In this document: piece by piece, positions 11,856 to 50,514 of the stretch
How positions within the stretch are numbered: the stretch's first letter is position 1
Layout: every line of letters starts with the position of its first letter
From: Chondrilla cf. caribensis
Lineage: Eukaryota > Porifera > Demospongiae > Chondrillida > Chondrillidae
Length of the DNA stretch: 64,000 nt
Assembly: GCA_964020155.1 (NCBI GenBank)
Contig: OZ026558.1
Location: 1,215,416-1,279,415, forward strand
Direction: 5' to 3'
Translations under genes and position numbers: made by a program
The notes under the pieces: model-generated
Told to the model about the DNA's origin: nothing
What the model saw: only the letters and a program-made list of their open reading frames with translations
The model's database searches: none

Positions 11856-12050
11856 ATCATAAACCTATACGCCAATACACCATTTGGTATTGCAATGGTT
11901 TTCAATAGCCAAGCCATGCATGATCAGGGTCAGATAAGTGGAGTGGAGCTCCTTGATCAACCACCCAAAGGTCAGTGACCTTTAGTGAGGTTAACAGGAG
12001 ATCACGTCCATTACATTGTAAACTGTGTCAAAATGTTCTCCATAATATGC

Positions 12051-12056
12051 TTTATT
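12051..12056 (-). terminator. Candidate polyadenylation signal of TTC21B
   Basis: TTTATT on the plus strand is AATAAA on the minus strand, about 375 nt after the TTC21B stop codon. It lies in an ATT-rich stretch, so the match could be fortuitous. Confidence 0.35.
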
Positions 12057-12429
12057 ATTATTATTATTATTATGATGTATTTTTATAATAATACTAATAC
12101 TATAACAATCAATACATTATGAATTATTAATGTGTCAATCCGCCGGCAACTGTTTTCAGAGAATAGGGTGGATGGTGGATTAACTGGATATTCATTAGTA
12201 TGTACACACCCACTTTCACGTGAGCTATACAAAAAGTGCATAGCGTTTTTTCTCCTATATTCTCCCATACATTGAATTAAGCACCTCCGAATGTAGCAGG
12301 GGTTACGGGTAACATACAGAGATGGGAATTGTTTCATATGTTAGTTCAATATCAGGCAATGCCATACAGAATGGATAACATAATCCCTACTGTGTGGTGG
12401 TGTGTGAAAGGCAGTATGGGTGCAGTGTG

Positions 12430-39126
<26,697 letters not shown>

Positions 39127-39154
39127 TTTTGGCTAGGCCTAATAAAAATATCCG

Positions 39155-39168
39155 GTTGCTATGGAAAT
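39155..39168 (+). promoter_or_regulatory. RFX-type X-box in the TTC21B promoter
   Basis: GTTGCTATGGAAAT, 29 bp upstream of the TTC21B ATG, matches the X-box bound by RFX factors (two half-sites around a short centre), the standard regulator of intraflagellar transport genes in animals. It is conserved in the duplicated promoter at 61433-61446. Confidence 0.72.
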
Positions 39169-40462
39169 CACGTGACCTCATCAACTCGCGCCATTTCCTA
39201 TGTATGATGTATCCGCATTGTGTCATAATATTATACCCGTTAATTCTTCATTCGTGATGAGGAGAGCTAGTCAACCAATTATGTTATTCGCTGGAAAAGA
39301 AAACAAACTAGTGAATGTATCATGCATACAATACCATGTAGAATTGATTGCGAAATAATAATTCAAAATGGAATAAAAATATTATTAATAAAAATATATA
39401 ATTTATGTAACAATAATGAGACTCCATCGTAGTAATGACAAAGTATGCACATAATATATAGTAGATTTCATTACATCACAATAAGCTCTAGCAATACCAT
39501 GATAATGTGTAGGGTATTTATGTTTCATCTCTGAAATGATCAGTATAATAGTAATGGTCCATTTCAAAACAATATCAATAATTGAAGCCTATGTAACTTG
39601 TGCTTTAGGTATTATTATTATGAATTCAAAGTTTGTGTGGTGAATTGCCATGGCGATGTTCATATCTCCACTGTGCTAAACCACTAGGATTTGAAAGGTT
39701 GCATAGTACACACCCCTAGAGTGATATGGTATCAATGAACGTAATTTGGTAAATGTTCTTCTCCTAAAATAAGAGATGCCCAAGCGATTCAAGTGCGGGG
39801 GTGGCAGCCACATTTATTCTTTCACCTCAAATTACCTCGGTATTGTAAAAAAATATATATGCAAGACCTTTTACTTCAACACTGTTATAATACTATTATT
39901 ATACGTATAATTAGCCTGTATCTCTAATGTAGTATATTATATAGGACGTCAGTACTACACATACCCACACAATTTACCCAATTGCAAGTCCAATTTTCTG
40001 CATGTGGGAAAAAATAACTGCAGCAACAGAGGTGGAATACTTGGTCCACCTACCTGAGGTTCTCTATTTAGTACAAACACATCCTACACTATTGTCTGCA
40101 TACAAGAGCACACTTGTACATTAATTTTACACATAGGTATTACCAACAGCAAGCTGTCCCTGCACTATTACAAAGTCAACTAGTCAACTACAAAGGGTGC
40201 ACTGAGAAGCATAATTGACTTATAAATCAAAAGTTAATAAAGCAACTTTGAGCATTATAGCAACTGTGTTTGTAAGGACTAATTTGAAAAAGATCTGGAT
40301 TTAAATTTCAAAACCAACTTGTCCTTCACTGAGAGAGTGAGTCTTTAGAGTCATCGTCACAAGCATCGATCATCAACTGCAACAAACACTACATGAACAA
40401 TGTACATACATACATGCATAATAGCACGTACGTACATATTATGTAGATAGCACATACATATA
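39169..40462. other. Upstream flank of TTC21B, duplicated at 61447-62450
   Basis: No gene seen. AT-rich sequence that recurs with scattered changes upstream of the partial TTC21B copy. It contains one member of a G-rich dispersed repeat (39779-39838). Confidence 0.6.
39779..39838. repeat. G-rich ~60-bp dispersed repeat
   Basis: Core of the type AAGTAATTCGAGTGCGGGGG then CAGCAGCCCCACGAG then AACTCAAATTAC, here diverged. Other copies lie at about 51022-51082, 55003-55058 and 62056-62118. The ends (AAGTAATT and AATTACTT) are inverted repeats. Confidence 0.6.
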
Positions 40463-41179
40463 TGTGACGTGTCAAGCGAAAAGGTACCTGAACGATTTTT
40501 TTGTGAAATCGCCGTTTGTTACTATTTTTAGAGTACAATGACGTATGGCCCTGATTAAACGTGTTTCGCTTCCGTATACCCTCTAAATCTACAGATACGA
40601 TCATCTTTGGTCGGAGTACGTGAACGGCCATTGTGTAGAAACGGGCCGTTGAAGTTTTACTTCCGTTTCTCCGTATTATGATCCGTTCTCAATTGCGTCA
40701 TTGTTCATTGCGCAATAATAACTGGTTCAAATCAGTTGTTAAAAAAATGGAGGATCGTTGTCGTTGATACTAATATTTTTATTCCATTGATTCTTGACTT
40801 CGAAACCTCTCACAGACTACGTTCGACACAAGATTGAATCGAAGCGTTTAAATTTCGACTAGCAGAAGAAGACATCCTGCAATTTCTTTCAAATCTGTTT
40901 TGCGGGAAACAATGTATGTTTCGCGGTAGATGATGTAATGCTGTCCGTAGACTAAGAAAAAACATGGCGGATCGATGCCTTAAACGAGGCAACGAGCTCG
41001 AAAACGACTAAGACGTTAAATATTTCTTGCCAAACTCGTAGAAACCATTCTTCGGTTGGTAAGAAGTCATTTGGGCTAAAAAAAAGGAATTCGTCAAAAT
41101 TCACCTTCGGCCGTGTTTTGGCAATTTTCTCATTGTTTACATAAGGCGGTTCAGGTACCTTTTCGCTTGACACGTCACA
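40463..41179. mobile_element. 717-bp TA-flanked MITE upstream of TTC21B
   Basis: Terminal inverted repeats of about 31 bp: TGTGACGTGTCAAGCGAAAA at the left and its exact complement at the right. TA flanks are 40461-40462 and 41180-41181. An empty paralogous site exists at about 41346-41362: removing the element and one TA gives its CATACATATATAATATG exactly. No transposase is seen. A minus-strand frame inside (EKIAKTRPKVNFDEFLFF...) does not match anything I recognise. Confidence 0.92.
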
Positions 41180-42185
41180 TATAATATGTAGATAGCACAT
41201 ATTTACATATGTACGGTATACAACATGGGAATATGACTACAAATTCTTGAAGCGTTGAGTTCCAAAGAGATTTTGTGCAAACACTACATGCACAATGGAC
41301 ATACATACATAATAGCACATACGTACATATTATGTAGATAGCACATACATATATAATATGTATATAGATAGCACATATTTACATATGTACAGTATACAAC
41401 ACAATTTGCATTAATTTTGTCTATGCAGATCTGCGAAAATAGTTGCACCTAATTGCGGTGACTCTGCATAATTTGTCCATGGGCGTATACGGTATACACG
41501 GAAAGCTTCGTAAACTTCTGCATAATATTATTATAATCATTACGTGTATGGATCAAAGTTTAATTACTGCACCGCATACACTATAATAACACATGAGGGT
41601 ACAATGCCGGGTATCGTTCGGATTGTGATAGCGTGCTTTATAATAACTCGGAGTCCACATAAGAAGGAAGAAGTCCATCATTCAATAAAAATAAATTCAA
41701 ATGGCACTATTAGCAACCCACGTAGAGCTGAATCTATTGAACTGTTCCTATACGAGATAGGAAGTCCCACCACACATCACCAGCTGGAAGAGACAATCGT
41801 GAGAAACTCTGTACAGGAAACATGAAAGGAGACATTGGATGAAATTTAGAAGATAATGCATGAGGGCGGCCTGTCGGAGTTTCAACAACGAATGAGTGAC
41901 CTGATGGACTGCATTTCCGGTATGAATGCAAAGATAAGAATGCTACAAATGACAATGAGAAGTGCAAATCTACAGGATTGAACCTACAACAACTGAATGT
42001 GTCACTGTGACAGGACCCTTATCATCAATGTTTCTGCAACCAGAAGCTAGCCGAATCAATGATTTTACGAGAAATTGAAAACTTCCCTGTCTTCGGCACC
42101 AGGCTTAGTAAGAGACTTAGGAAATCTTCCTAGTCAGAGTCAAGATGGAAAGTTTACAATATCGCAAAGTACCATTAATTGGGCC
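41180..42185. other. Spacer without a recognised gene
   Basis: Starts with a local duplication of the MITE flank (TAGATAGCACATA, 41190-41400). A frame at about 41604-41824 (MPGIVRIVIACFIITR...) is open but short, unmatched and followed by frame breaks. Nothing else is seen. Confidence 0.5.
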
Positions 42186-43007
42186 ATGTCAGACACATAA
42201 TATTATTCCTACAACCACTATGGATTCTGATCTGGAGTGATTATCATTGCATTTATCACTCTTCCGTTGATGCTTTACTCAGACGCATCTATGCTGATTG
42301 AAAGTTATAATGAACAAATATATTATCAGCTAATAAGTATATATTTTATGATCTTCCGGGAGATTTGTTATTACTGTGTGTTCTTCAAGGTGTACCCATT
42401 GCCATATACTTTGTTTACAAGATCAAACAGCCACCAGCTATTCCCTACATTCTAATGATACCAGTCACTGTACTGTTCTGTTGCTGTAATACGGAACGTG
42501 CCAAGTTACTAGTGGTTGGGATGGCACTGTGGATTAACCTGGTTGCTCTACCTCTTACAGCTCTTCATGGTGTAGCAATACTAGTTACAGTGATAGTGGA
42601 ACCATTTGCTGTCATCACAAATACCCTAGTCCTAGTATTCCTCCTCTTCTGTCTCACTAACATAATATTTGCCTTATCATTTACAATTTCCGCCTATATC
42701 TTCACTCAGAAACATCAGAGACCACAAGAGAAGGGACCACCATGTTACATGCCATCATACTTATCATCTTGCTAGTTGTGGTTGGTAGAATCGGTCTATG
42801 TATTGGCATTATTGGCTATTTGGTTAATGCGGACACCAAACTAGGAAGTTTGTATCATTGGTCAGTTCTGCCTCTGTTCCACTCGTTCTAGGATTAGTTA
42901 CATTTGGTCTCAAGAGGTTGATATCAAAATGGCTGGATAAGGCTCCAAACTCTAATTCTCTGATTGGGGAAGATTCAGCTAGAGTGGAACTACTACAATC
43001 AGAGTAA
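42186..43007 (+). pseudogene. TM-family fragment C (exon 2 only, frameshifted)
   Basis: Begins abruptly in the first cytoplasmic loop (SYNHYGF then a stop) and continues to the end of exon 2. It has stops and frameshifts, including one in the QRPQ.EKGPP stretch (one base lost near 42728) and one near 42850. Exon 1 and the acceptor are absent. A central part from 42365 is open and very similar to A. Confidence 0.85.
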
Positions 43008-43567
43008 ATGCTTGTTCCATAACAACAACACTTATTGTACACAATACATGTAATGCACGTGAACATTTTAACCTCAATGCATCCATTATTTGACTTGCAG
43101 TGTATATACGTGCATTTTTTGTTCTTATTATATGAACTGAAGCCTTATCCTTTCAAACATATGCATGTACACACATAATGTAACATTTTTCCACAATATT
43201 ATTATGTACTGTTGCTGGTTATGTACTATTGGCACACAAGATTGGCAATAAAATTAATGTTAGTGTTGTAATGCTATTTCACGTATGTATCTGCAATATT
43301 ATCATATATTACCATCTGATCTCAACCATACAAATCTGATTTCAGAGTTCACATACTTTTCAGCTTTTTATGGTACAAAGTGAACTCATTTACACCTCTG
43401 GACATGGGAACATGTGTTCACTGATTGATAAACAGATGGAAATTCCTGATTGATCAACAGACTTGTAAGGCTTCAATCAGATCATGTCATATCCCGTATT
43501 ACACTGATACAACTTCGATGTTACAAGATTGTGAATCTGTGATGTTATAGGTACATGACGTACTGGT

Positions 43568-43568
<1 letters not shown>

Positions 43569-43633
<65 letters not shown>
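43569..43633. repeat. (CA)n microsatellite 3' of TM fragment C
   Basis: Pure CA tract in the position typical for the TM unit. Confidence 0.95.
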
Positions 43634-43636
<3 letters not shown>

Positions 43637-43877
43637 TTGAATTTCAATGAAATAGAAACAACTCACTGTTTGGTGAATCAATGAAACTAAATTCAGACTG
43701 TTGTTACTTCACTAACAGTATGTAACATAAAACACTGTGTCAGACTTGTAAGGCTGTAATCAGATCGTGTTTTATCCCGTATTACACTGATACAACTTTG
43801 ATGTTACGCGATTGTCAAATCTACAATGACTCCACATTCGCAATTTACAAAATATGATGCTGTATGTACATGATGTA

Positions 43878-43944
43878 CTGATGCACACATGCACGCATGC
43901 ACGCATGCACACACACACATACACACACACACGCACGCACGCAT

Positions 43945-43984
<40 letters not shown>

Positions 43985-44011
43985 ACACATACACACACAC
44001 ACACACACACA
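43878..44011. repeat. (CA)n compound microsatellite
   Basis: CA tract with CATGCACG and CATA interruptions, the second of two tracts between fragment C and gene D. Confidence 0.93.
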
Positions 44012-44756
44012 CTCTTGGAATTAACCATGAAATTGTGATACAGATGTGTACTGTACGTTATGGGCACTAAATTGAATATGAAATTAATAATATTACAGTA
44101 AAATTAACCCCAATTTGACAAATTCGACCATGTCCATCTCCTCCAATTTTCATTACATAATTCAGGGTGGACTTTCAGAGTTGAACACTGAGGAATAGTT
44201 CTGTTCTCAGATAGTGTTCTGGTTATTCAGTATATAGGTGTAGATAAGTCATGATAGTAAGATGTATACAGGATGACCATAGTTTGTAATAGCAGTGAAC
44301 AACAGTGGATTTCAGAAGGTGTCGAATGAAACAGAAAATGAAAAAGAAACAACTCACTGTTTGCTGAATGAATGAAACCATTGCAGACTGTTGATACTTC
44401 AATATCAGTATGTAACATAAAACACTTTGTGTCATGGACTCACTGAAATTATGTCCATTTTAGGTCATCACCTTAAGTTTTACTGATTTTAGGTTATCAC
44501 GTTTTACTGCATATAGATGGATATGGACACATGTGGTATGATTCGAACTTTCAAATGGAATGACTTAGTATGCCAGACTACAATCAAAATGATAGTAATA
44601 CAGATATTAGGTGAATGACTCCAAATATGTAATTGGATTCTGGCTAAGTCATTCTTCCACTAAATAGATTAGGTGAACTTTGAAATGCATGAAACATCAC
44701 TAGTTCACCGTTATATCTGAATTTCAGTGTGGAGAAAATAAACAGAAGAGTGACCC

Positions 44757-44763
44757 TTTAAAA
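44757..44763 (+). promoter_or_regulatory. TATA-like box of TM gene D
   Basis: TTTAAAA in the same context and spacing as in genes B and F, about 50 bp before the start codon. Confidence 0.45.
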
Positions 44764-44810
44764 ACAAAGGTGTGTGAGCTTTGAGCCACTTGTGAGAAAG
44801 AGCTGTCAAA

Positions 44811-47790
44811 ATGTACTTGATGATTTCAATGTGTGGAGTAGTGACTGTGCTTTTGGTGATACTGTGTGAAGCTAAAGCAAACACAACTGTGAACAACTGT
44901 GTTTCTGACTATGAGGAGTTTGAGGACAAGACCTTCAGCAATAAAGGGAACAGATACAAGTTGTATGATGTATTCTACTCACCAAACGGACACCTACCAT
45001 ATGCAGTGGAGGTGACTTATCAAGCAGTGTTACCAAATGGAACAGAGTATAACATAACAATTTATGATGGTTATTGTACCATTGCTAAGTGGAGGTGGAT
45101 CTCTTCACCACTTTTTCTGTTTGTTGAACCAGGACTCTGGAATGTTATAGTTTTACGCACCCTTAACTACTTCAGACCATGGACCACTCCTTCAGTTATT
45201 CTCCATGTACCCTATCCATGTACAAACACTACTGTGGATGTTCTGGCTAGAATGACCAGTTTGGTGAGTTTGGTTTCAAATACACAGTCTCAATTGAGGA
45301 TTGCATTTTAGGTGGAGTTAGTGGTTCCATTTACACTAGAGTAAACTTAAAGAGAATCCGCTAAACAGCTTCTGTAACTGGTTTAACTAAACTGGTTTGT
45401 TGCATTCACATGAACTATGAATATTTCATTTTTCAAGGTGATTTACACTTCCGCAAATGTGAACGCTTGGACAATTTAATCTGGTTTTCGCAAATTTTCT
45501 CCTGAATACTAAAGTTTCAGATTTAAAATATACTGTAATGTCCGAAATTCTCATGAGATGTGAATCTTGTGAATTGTTTGATTCAGGACTGTTAGCGGTT
45601 TTATTATAGCACATAGTTCCAGGGCAGATCCAGGGCCCTTATATGTTACTAATGGTGACAGAACAGCAATGTGCTATTGTATTGAGACTAGGTGCTGGCA
45701 ATTCTGATTCTACCTTGGCAAGGCCCTTGCTTCTTCCCGAGTTGCTTCTTGGAAGTTTTCATGACTTTGAGCAGCTCAAACAACAGCTCTATTATAGTTT
45801 GACTTTAGAATGAAGGGGCCTGAAATAATCCTTGATATTCTAGAATATCTTGGCAAGCTTCAACTACAGGTTGTTTTCAATTAGAATGCCAATCATCCTT
45901 GCATCCTGGTTGCCTGATATAAACGGAAGCCATTTTATATCTACCCACGTTAGATTCTGTGAATAAATATGTAATTTACCTCAGTTGCAAAATTAGCGAA
46001 CATTACAAATTTGCGAACATTACATCCCATAAAAATTCCGGACAGTGTGCTATGCACAACATCTAGCTGTTCTTCATACTTGAGGGGTTAGCCGACAGCT
46101 GAACACTTTTATACTGATCTTTTATAGTAGAAAGAGAATTTATTAATTTCAAATTTTGAACAGATCAGCTTTGCTGTCATACTCATGATACACCTTTAAT
46201 GAGTCTACCATGATAAATAGAAGATTACTTTTAAAGTGATTCAATATACCAATAATGTTTACACTTGAAGCGACTTCAAACCACCTTCATAGGTGTTTTA
46301 CCTATTATGTCTATTTCATAAGCACTTTAACACATTTAAACACTCAAGAGTCAAAGGAATTGGAGTTCAAAGGGCATTCATGAACCACATGAAAACTCCA
46401 ATGAAAAGGGGGGTACTGACATGAAATTACATCTGGTAGTTTGGCAGCCAGTCATAGAATTTGCTACATTTGAATTTGTCCCATTATTACTGACACCACG
46501 TCAATCACTCCTCAGGTACGGTGTGGTAGATAACAAATCTTATATGTATCTGTATTACAACTCTCATGGATTCAAGTTTTGCCCTTACTCAGTCTGGTAG
46601 AATGACCAAATGTCCAGCTATACACACATGATATGTGCTCAGTAATATCAAGAAATTCATATATTACTTTCAAACACACTTAAATGTACATAATGAATGT
46701 TACAATGCATATTTAATTCATTGCAATTCTACAGATTAATAAATATTCTCTCGGGGAACAGGGCAGTAAAACACCCTCTGGGAATGTTGTCAGTGACTGC
46801 AATGGAAAACAAATCATTCACCTTCCCTTAATAAGCTTTGCAATTCCGTCTCATTCTGTTGTAGAGGTTGGGATATTTGTACTTTTTACAGGAGGACTCT
46901 TTGCCATTATCTTGGCCATGGTAGGCTCTTTGATAGTACTGAAGAGACACTTGGAGGACAGAGTCAAGTTGAGCTATACATATTCCTACAACCACTATGG
47001 ATTCTGGTGGGGAGTGACCATCCTTGTGTCAATTACACATCCATTGATTCTACGCTCAGACCTGTATCATCTGATTAAACTCCATAATGAATATGCATCA
47101 ATCCCTGGTTACTCCTTTGCTGCAGTTATGCTCAGCCTGGTACTGTGTACTCTATCAGCTGTACCCATTGCCATATACTTTGTCTACAAGACTAAACGGC
47201 CACCAGCTATTCCCTACATTCTAATGATACCAGTCACTGTACTGTTCTGTTGCTGTAATACCAAACGTGCCAAGTTACTAGTGTTTGGGATGGCACTGTG
47301 GATTAACCTGGTTGCTCTACCTCTTACAGCTGTTCATGGAGCAGCAATACTGCTTACAGTGATAGTGGAACCATTTGCTGTCATCACAAATACCATAGTC
47401 CTAGTACTCCTCCTCTTCTGTCTCACTAACATATTTGCCTTATCCTTTACAATTTCCGCCTATATCTTCACTCGGAAACATCAGAGGCCACAAGGAGAAG
47501 GCACCACCATGTTACGTGCTATCATACTCATCCTCCTGCTAGTCCTGGTTGGTTGCATTGGCATATGTATTGGTGTTATGGGCTATTTGGTCAATGTGGA
47601 CACCAAACAAGGAAATTTTGTATCATTGGTCAGTTCTGCCTCTGTTCCACTCGTTCTAGGACTAGTTACATTTGGTCTCAAGAGGCTCATATCAAAATGG
47701 CTGGATAAGGCTCCAAACTCTAATCCTCTTGTTGGGGAAGATTCAGCTAGAGTGGGACTGCTACAATCAGAGTCAATGCTTGTTCCATAA
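44811..47790 (+). CDS. TM-family gene D: signal peptide, ectodomain, multipass membrane protein (intact)
   Basis: Exons 44811-45263 (453 nt) and 46735-47790 (1056 nt) join in phase 0 to give 502 aa. Residues 1 to about 22 are a signal peptide (cleavage near CEAKA/NTT). The ectodomain runs to about residue 194, with cysteines in NNC, GYCTIAKW, YPC and DCNGK. Hydrophobic segments lie at about 195-220, 240-258, 279-302, 310-325, 332-357, 358-381, 382-400, 415-440 and 450-475, followed by a ~27-residue tail ending SESMLVP. The loop of about residues 259-278 (LYHLIKLHNEYASIPGY) marks the B/D/F/G subtype and differs from A. The intron (1471 nt) is the longest of the family and keeps a 46.0-46.6 kb segment that gene B has partly lost. 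Function unknown. Confidence 0.88.
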
Positions 47791-48732
47791 CACCAACACT
47801 CATTGTACACAATACATGTAATGCACATGCTCAGTATTACCTCAATGCATCCATTACTTGACATGCACTTTCTGACAAATGCAAACACACAATGTCATAC
47901 TGTAACTTCATTTTCAATAATAATAATATTATTATGTACTGTTACTGGTATTCACTATAGGAGATTGGTGTATAATCAGTGATAAATGCCACATATATTC
48001 ATAGTTTTAAACACCTTCATAATAATTTGGTACTCTTACAGTACATTTATCAAATATAACACATGTTAGTGCTCAAATAATCATTCATTATTATTTCTAT
48101 ACATAACTATATTGATATTTTCATGATGTTAATAATATTTATTATTTAATTTATTACAAACTGAAGCACTATCCTTTCTGACACATGCATGCACACACAT
48201 ACTGTAACATTTTTTCCACAATAATATTATATATTATGTACTGTTACTGGTATGCACTATAGAAAATGGGCAATAATACGTGCTGAACGCAATGCTATTC
48301 TACAAATGTATCTGCAATATTTCCATATAATAATACCATCTTATTTCAACCATACTAATCTGATTTCAGAGTTTGCATACTTTTCGGCTGTTTATTGTAC
48401 AAAGTGAACTCATTTACACCTCTGGACAAGAAAACATGTGTTCACTGATTGATAATATAGTATATAATACAAAATTAATTCAAGAATAAAATGTATTGAA
48501 TGCAAGTTACTGATTGATAAACAGCTCGATATGCCTGGAAATTAGACAGCCAAATTAGATTTGTAAGGCTTTAATCTAAACATGTCCTACCCTGCTTTAC
48601 ACTGATACAACTTCACTGTCACCAGATTGATACATCTACTTATAATGACTCCACATTCGTAATAATAAAACTGTTATGTACATGAGCTGATTCTGACATT
48701 CCAATAGGTTCAAGCCAGGGTTTTGTGAGCTT
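47791..48732. other. 3' flank of TM gene D leading to a duplicated TTC21B fragment
   Basis: AT-rich recurrent 3' flank of the array. From about 48700 it changes to sequence similar to TTC21B exon 7 (AGGTTTTGTGAGCTT equivalent). No gene seen. Confidence 0.55.
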
Positions 48733-49545
48733 CATAGTTGCCAACCATTGAAAATTACCTTCGTGGACACTTATGTAGCTACACCTATGTGCTGCAGCCA
48801 AAATGGCTCAACAAATGTATGCAGGTTTAGTATCATTGACTGTGCTTGAGAATAGCTGTGAAAGTGGTCTAGAACCTTGTTAAATTTCATACTGTATCTA
48901 GTGTGAAATGAATGTATCCCAGTTTACAATTGCAATTAGGACAAATAGTAGATTTAAGTATGATGAACATAATCAGCCAGTTTATGACGTCATATGGCAA
49001 ATGGCTGTCAAAAACATGGTCAAATCTAAAAACTGGTTTTTGAGGGATGATTCCATGTTATGTTCCATAGGAAAGTCCAGAGAATGATGAATCCCAAAAA
49101 AACAGCTACAGTACGTAGAATCGAAATGCTTGTTTGTCAATTATGATGGTACTACTAAAAACGACTCAAATGAAGACAATTGGATTTTGCACCCTGTTGT
49201 TTACTGTTGTTAAATCTGCAACATTTCACCAATCAGTGTAGGACAAACCCCTAGAACAGTACCACTGGAAAAATCCATGAGTGCCTCAGATGATTCGGGA
49301 CAGTTGGCAACTATGGAGCTTCCAAGCAGGTCATGTCCAATATGAGAGACCAATGTACGTACATGTATACTTTGAGTACAGTATACATTGGCATTTGCAT
49401 GTACATACCTAGGCATGTAGGCACATATGCATTTCACACACATACAGTATGTTCATAAATGTACATATGTACAATAGGTAGATGTTTAATGTATCATATG
49501 CAAGAAGTGGCTGGTGTTGTATGCATGTTACACACACTGTACAGT
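48705..49545 (-). pseudogene. Duplicated fragment of TTC21B exon 7 and intron 6, split by an element
   Basis: Pieces at 48710-48732 and 49316-49350 match TTC21B exon 7 around 26811-26868 (TTCCAAGCAGGTCATGTCCA). The match continues into the adjoining intron to about 49545 (GTACATGTATACTTTGAGTA). The fragment carries the element at 48733-49315 and is not part of a functional gene. Confidence 0.8.
48733..49315. mobile_element. 583-bp element with 13-bp TIRs in the duplicated TTC21B exon 7
   Basis: The ends CATAGTTGCCAAC and GTTGGCAACTATG are perfect inverted repeats. GAGCTT occurs directly on both sides (48727-48732 and 49316-49321), while intact exon 7 (around 26834-26843) has it once. This gives a 6-bp target duplication. 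There is no coding capacity, so it is non-autonomous; the superfamily is not assigned. Confidence 0.85.
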
Positions 49546-49547
49546 GG

Positions 49548-49548
<1 letters not shown>

Positions 49549-49618
<70 letters not shown>

Positions 49619-49651
49619 TGCATGCACGCACACACACACACACACACACAC
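49549..49651. repeat. (CA)n microsatellite
   Basis: CA tract with a CGCATGCATGCACG interruption, equivalent to the tract at 27177 in TTC21B intron 6. Confidence 0.94.
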
Positions 49652-49856
49652 GCTGTATGCACATACATGTAGGATGTTACATGTACCTTGAATATACTAT
49701 GCATGTACGGTACAGCGCAAAAAAGGTAATGCTAACTGATAAACGCTGATAATTGTTAAAGGTTCCCTTTTTTGAAAATCGTTTACAGATGGAATTTAAC
49801 GAATCAGCATTTTTGGATACCCATTAACGCTTTTCTGATTAGCATTGATTTCTATA

Positions 49857-50514
49857 GGTTGAGACATGTTAACAGAGCTTAACCAGGATTCAATTGAATA
49901 CGCATTGGTCTCATTCGAGAGGTTGTGTACAATGATTTTGGCTCTTCTATGGCCCATCATAGTACTGAAGAGACACTTGGAGGACAGAGTCAAGTTGAAC
50001 TACACATATTCCTACAACCACTACAGATTCTGGTGGGGAGTGACTATCCTAGCGTTTATCACACTCCCATTGATGTTGTACTCAGACGTGTCTATGCTGA
50101 TTGAAGGTTATAATAAACAAACATCAGCCAATAACAACTATTTTTTATGGTCTTCCAGCAGCTTTGTTATTGCTGTGTGTCACCTATATTTACAATTTCG
50201 GCCTATATCTTCACTCAGAAATATCAGAGACCTCAAGAAGAAGGGCCCACCATACTACGTGCCAACATACTTATCATCTTGTTGTGGTTGGCTGCATAGG
50301 TATAGAAATCGGCAGTATATTGGGCTATTTGGTCAATGCGGACACCAAACAAGGAAGTTTTGTATCATTGGCCAGTTCTGCCTCTGTTCCACTCCTTCTA
50401 GGACTAGTTACATTTGGTCTCAAGAGGCTCATATCAAAATGGCTGGATAAGGCTCCAAACTCTAATCCTCTGGTTGGGGAAGATTCAGCTAGAGTGGAAC
50501 TGCTATGATCAGAG
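49857..50514 (+). pseudogene. TM-family fragment E (exon 2, internal deletion)
   Basis: Retains the first two membrane segments and loop (A-like: YSDVSMLIEGYNKQTSANN) and the last two. About 400 nt in the middle, covering membrane segments 3-6, are deleted around 50185, and the frame changes after the deletion. The normal end is also altered (CTATGA in place of CTACAATCAGAG). Exon 1 is absent. Confidence 0.85.

Larger units (their letters stand above)
43008..44810. other. Spacer between TM fragment C and gene D
   Basis: Recurrent 3' flank of the array, two CA tracts (43569-43633, 43878-44011), then the recurrent 5' flank of the B/D/F type. No gene seen. Confidence 0.6.

Noticed and set aside
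40952..41200. Minus-strand frame in the 717-bp MITE (EKIAKTRPKVNFDEF) as a transposase piece
   Set aside because: It lies inside the element but shows no DDE or other catalytic pattern and no match I recognise.
41604..41824. Small plus-strand frame starting MPGIVRIVIACF as a gene
   Set aside because: Short, unmatched, low-complexity context and frame breaks downstream; not enough support.
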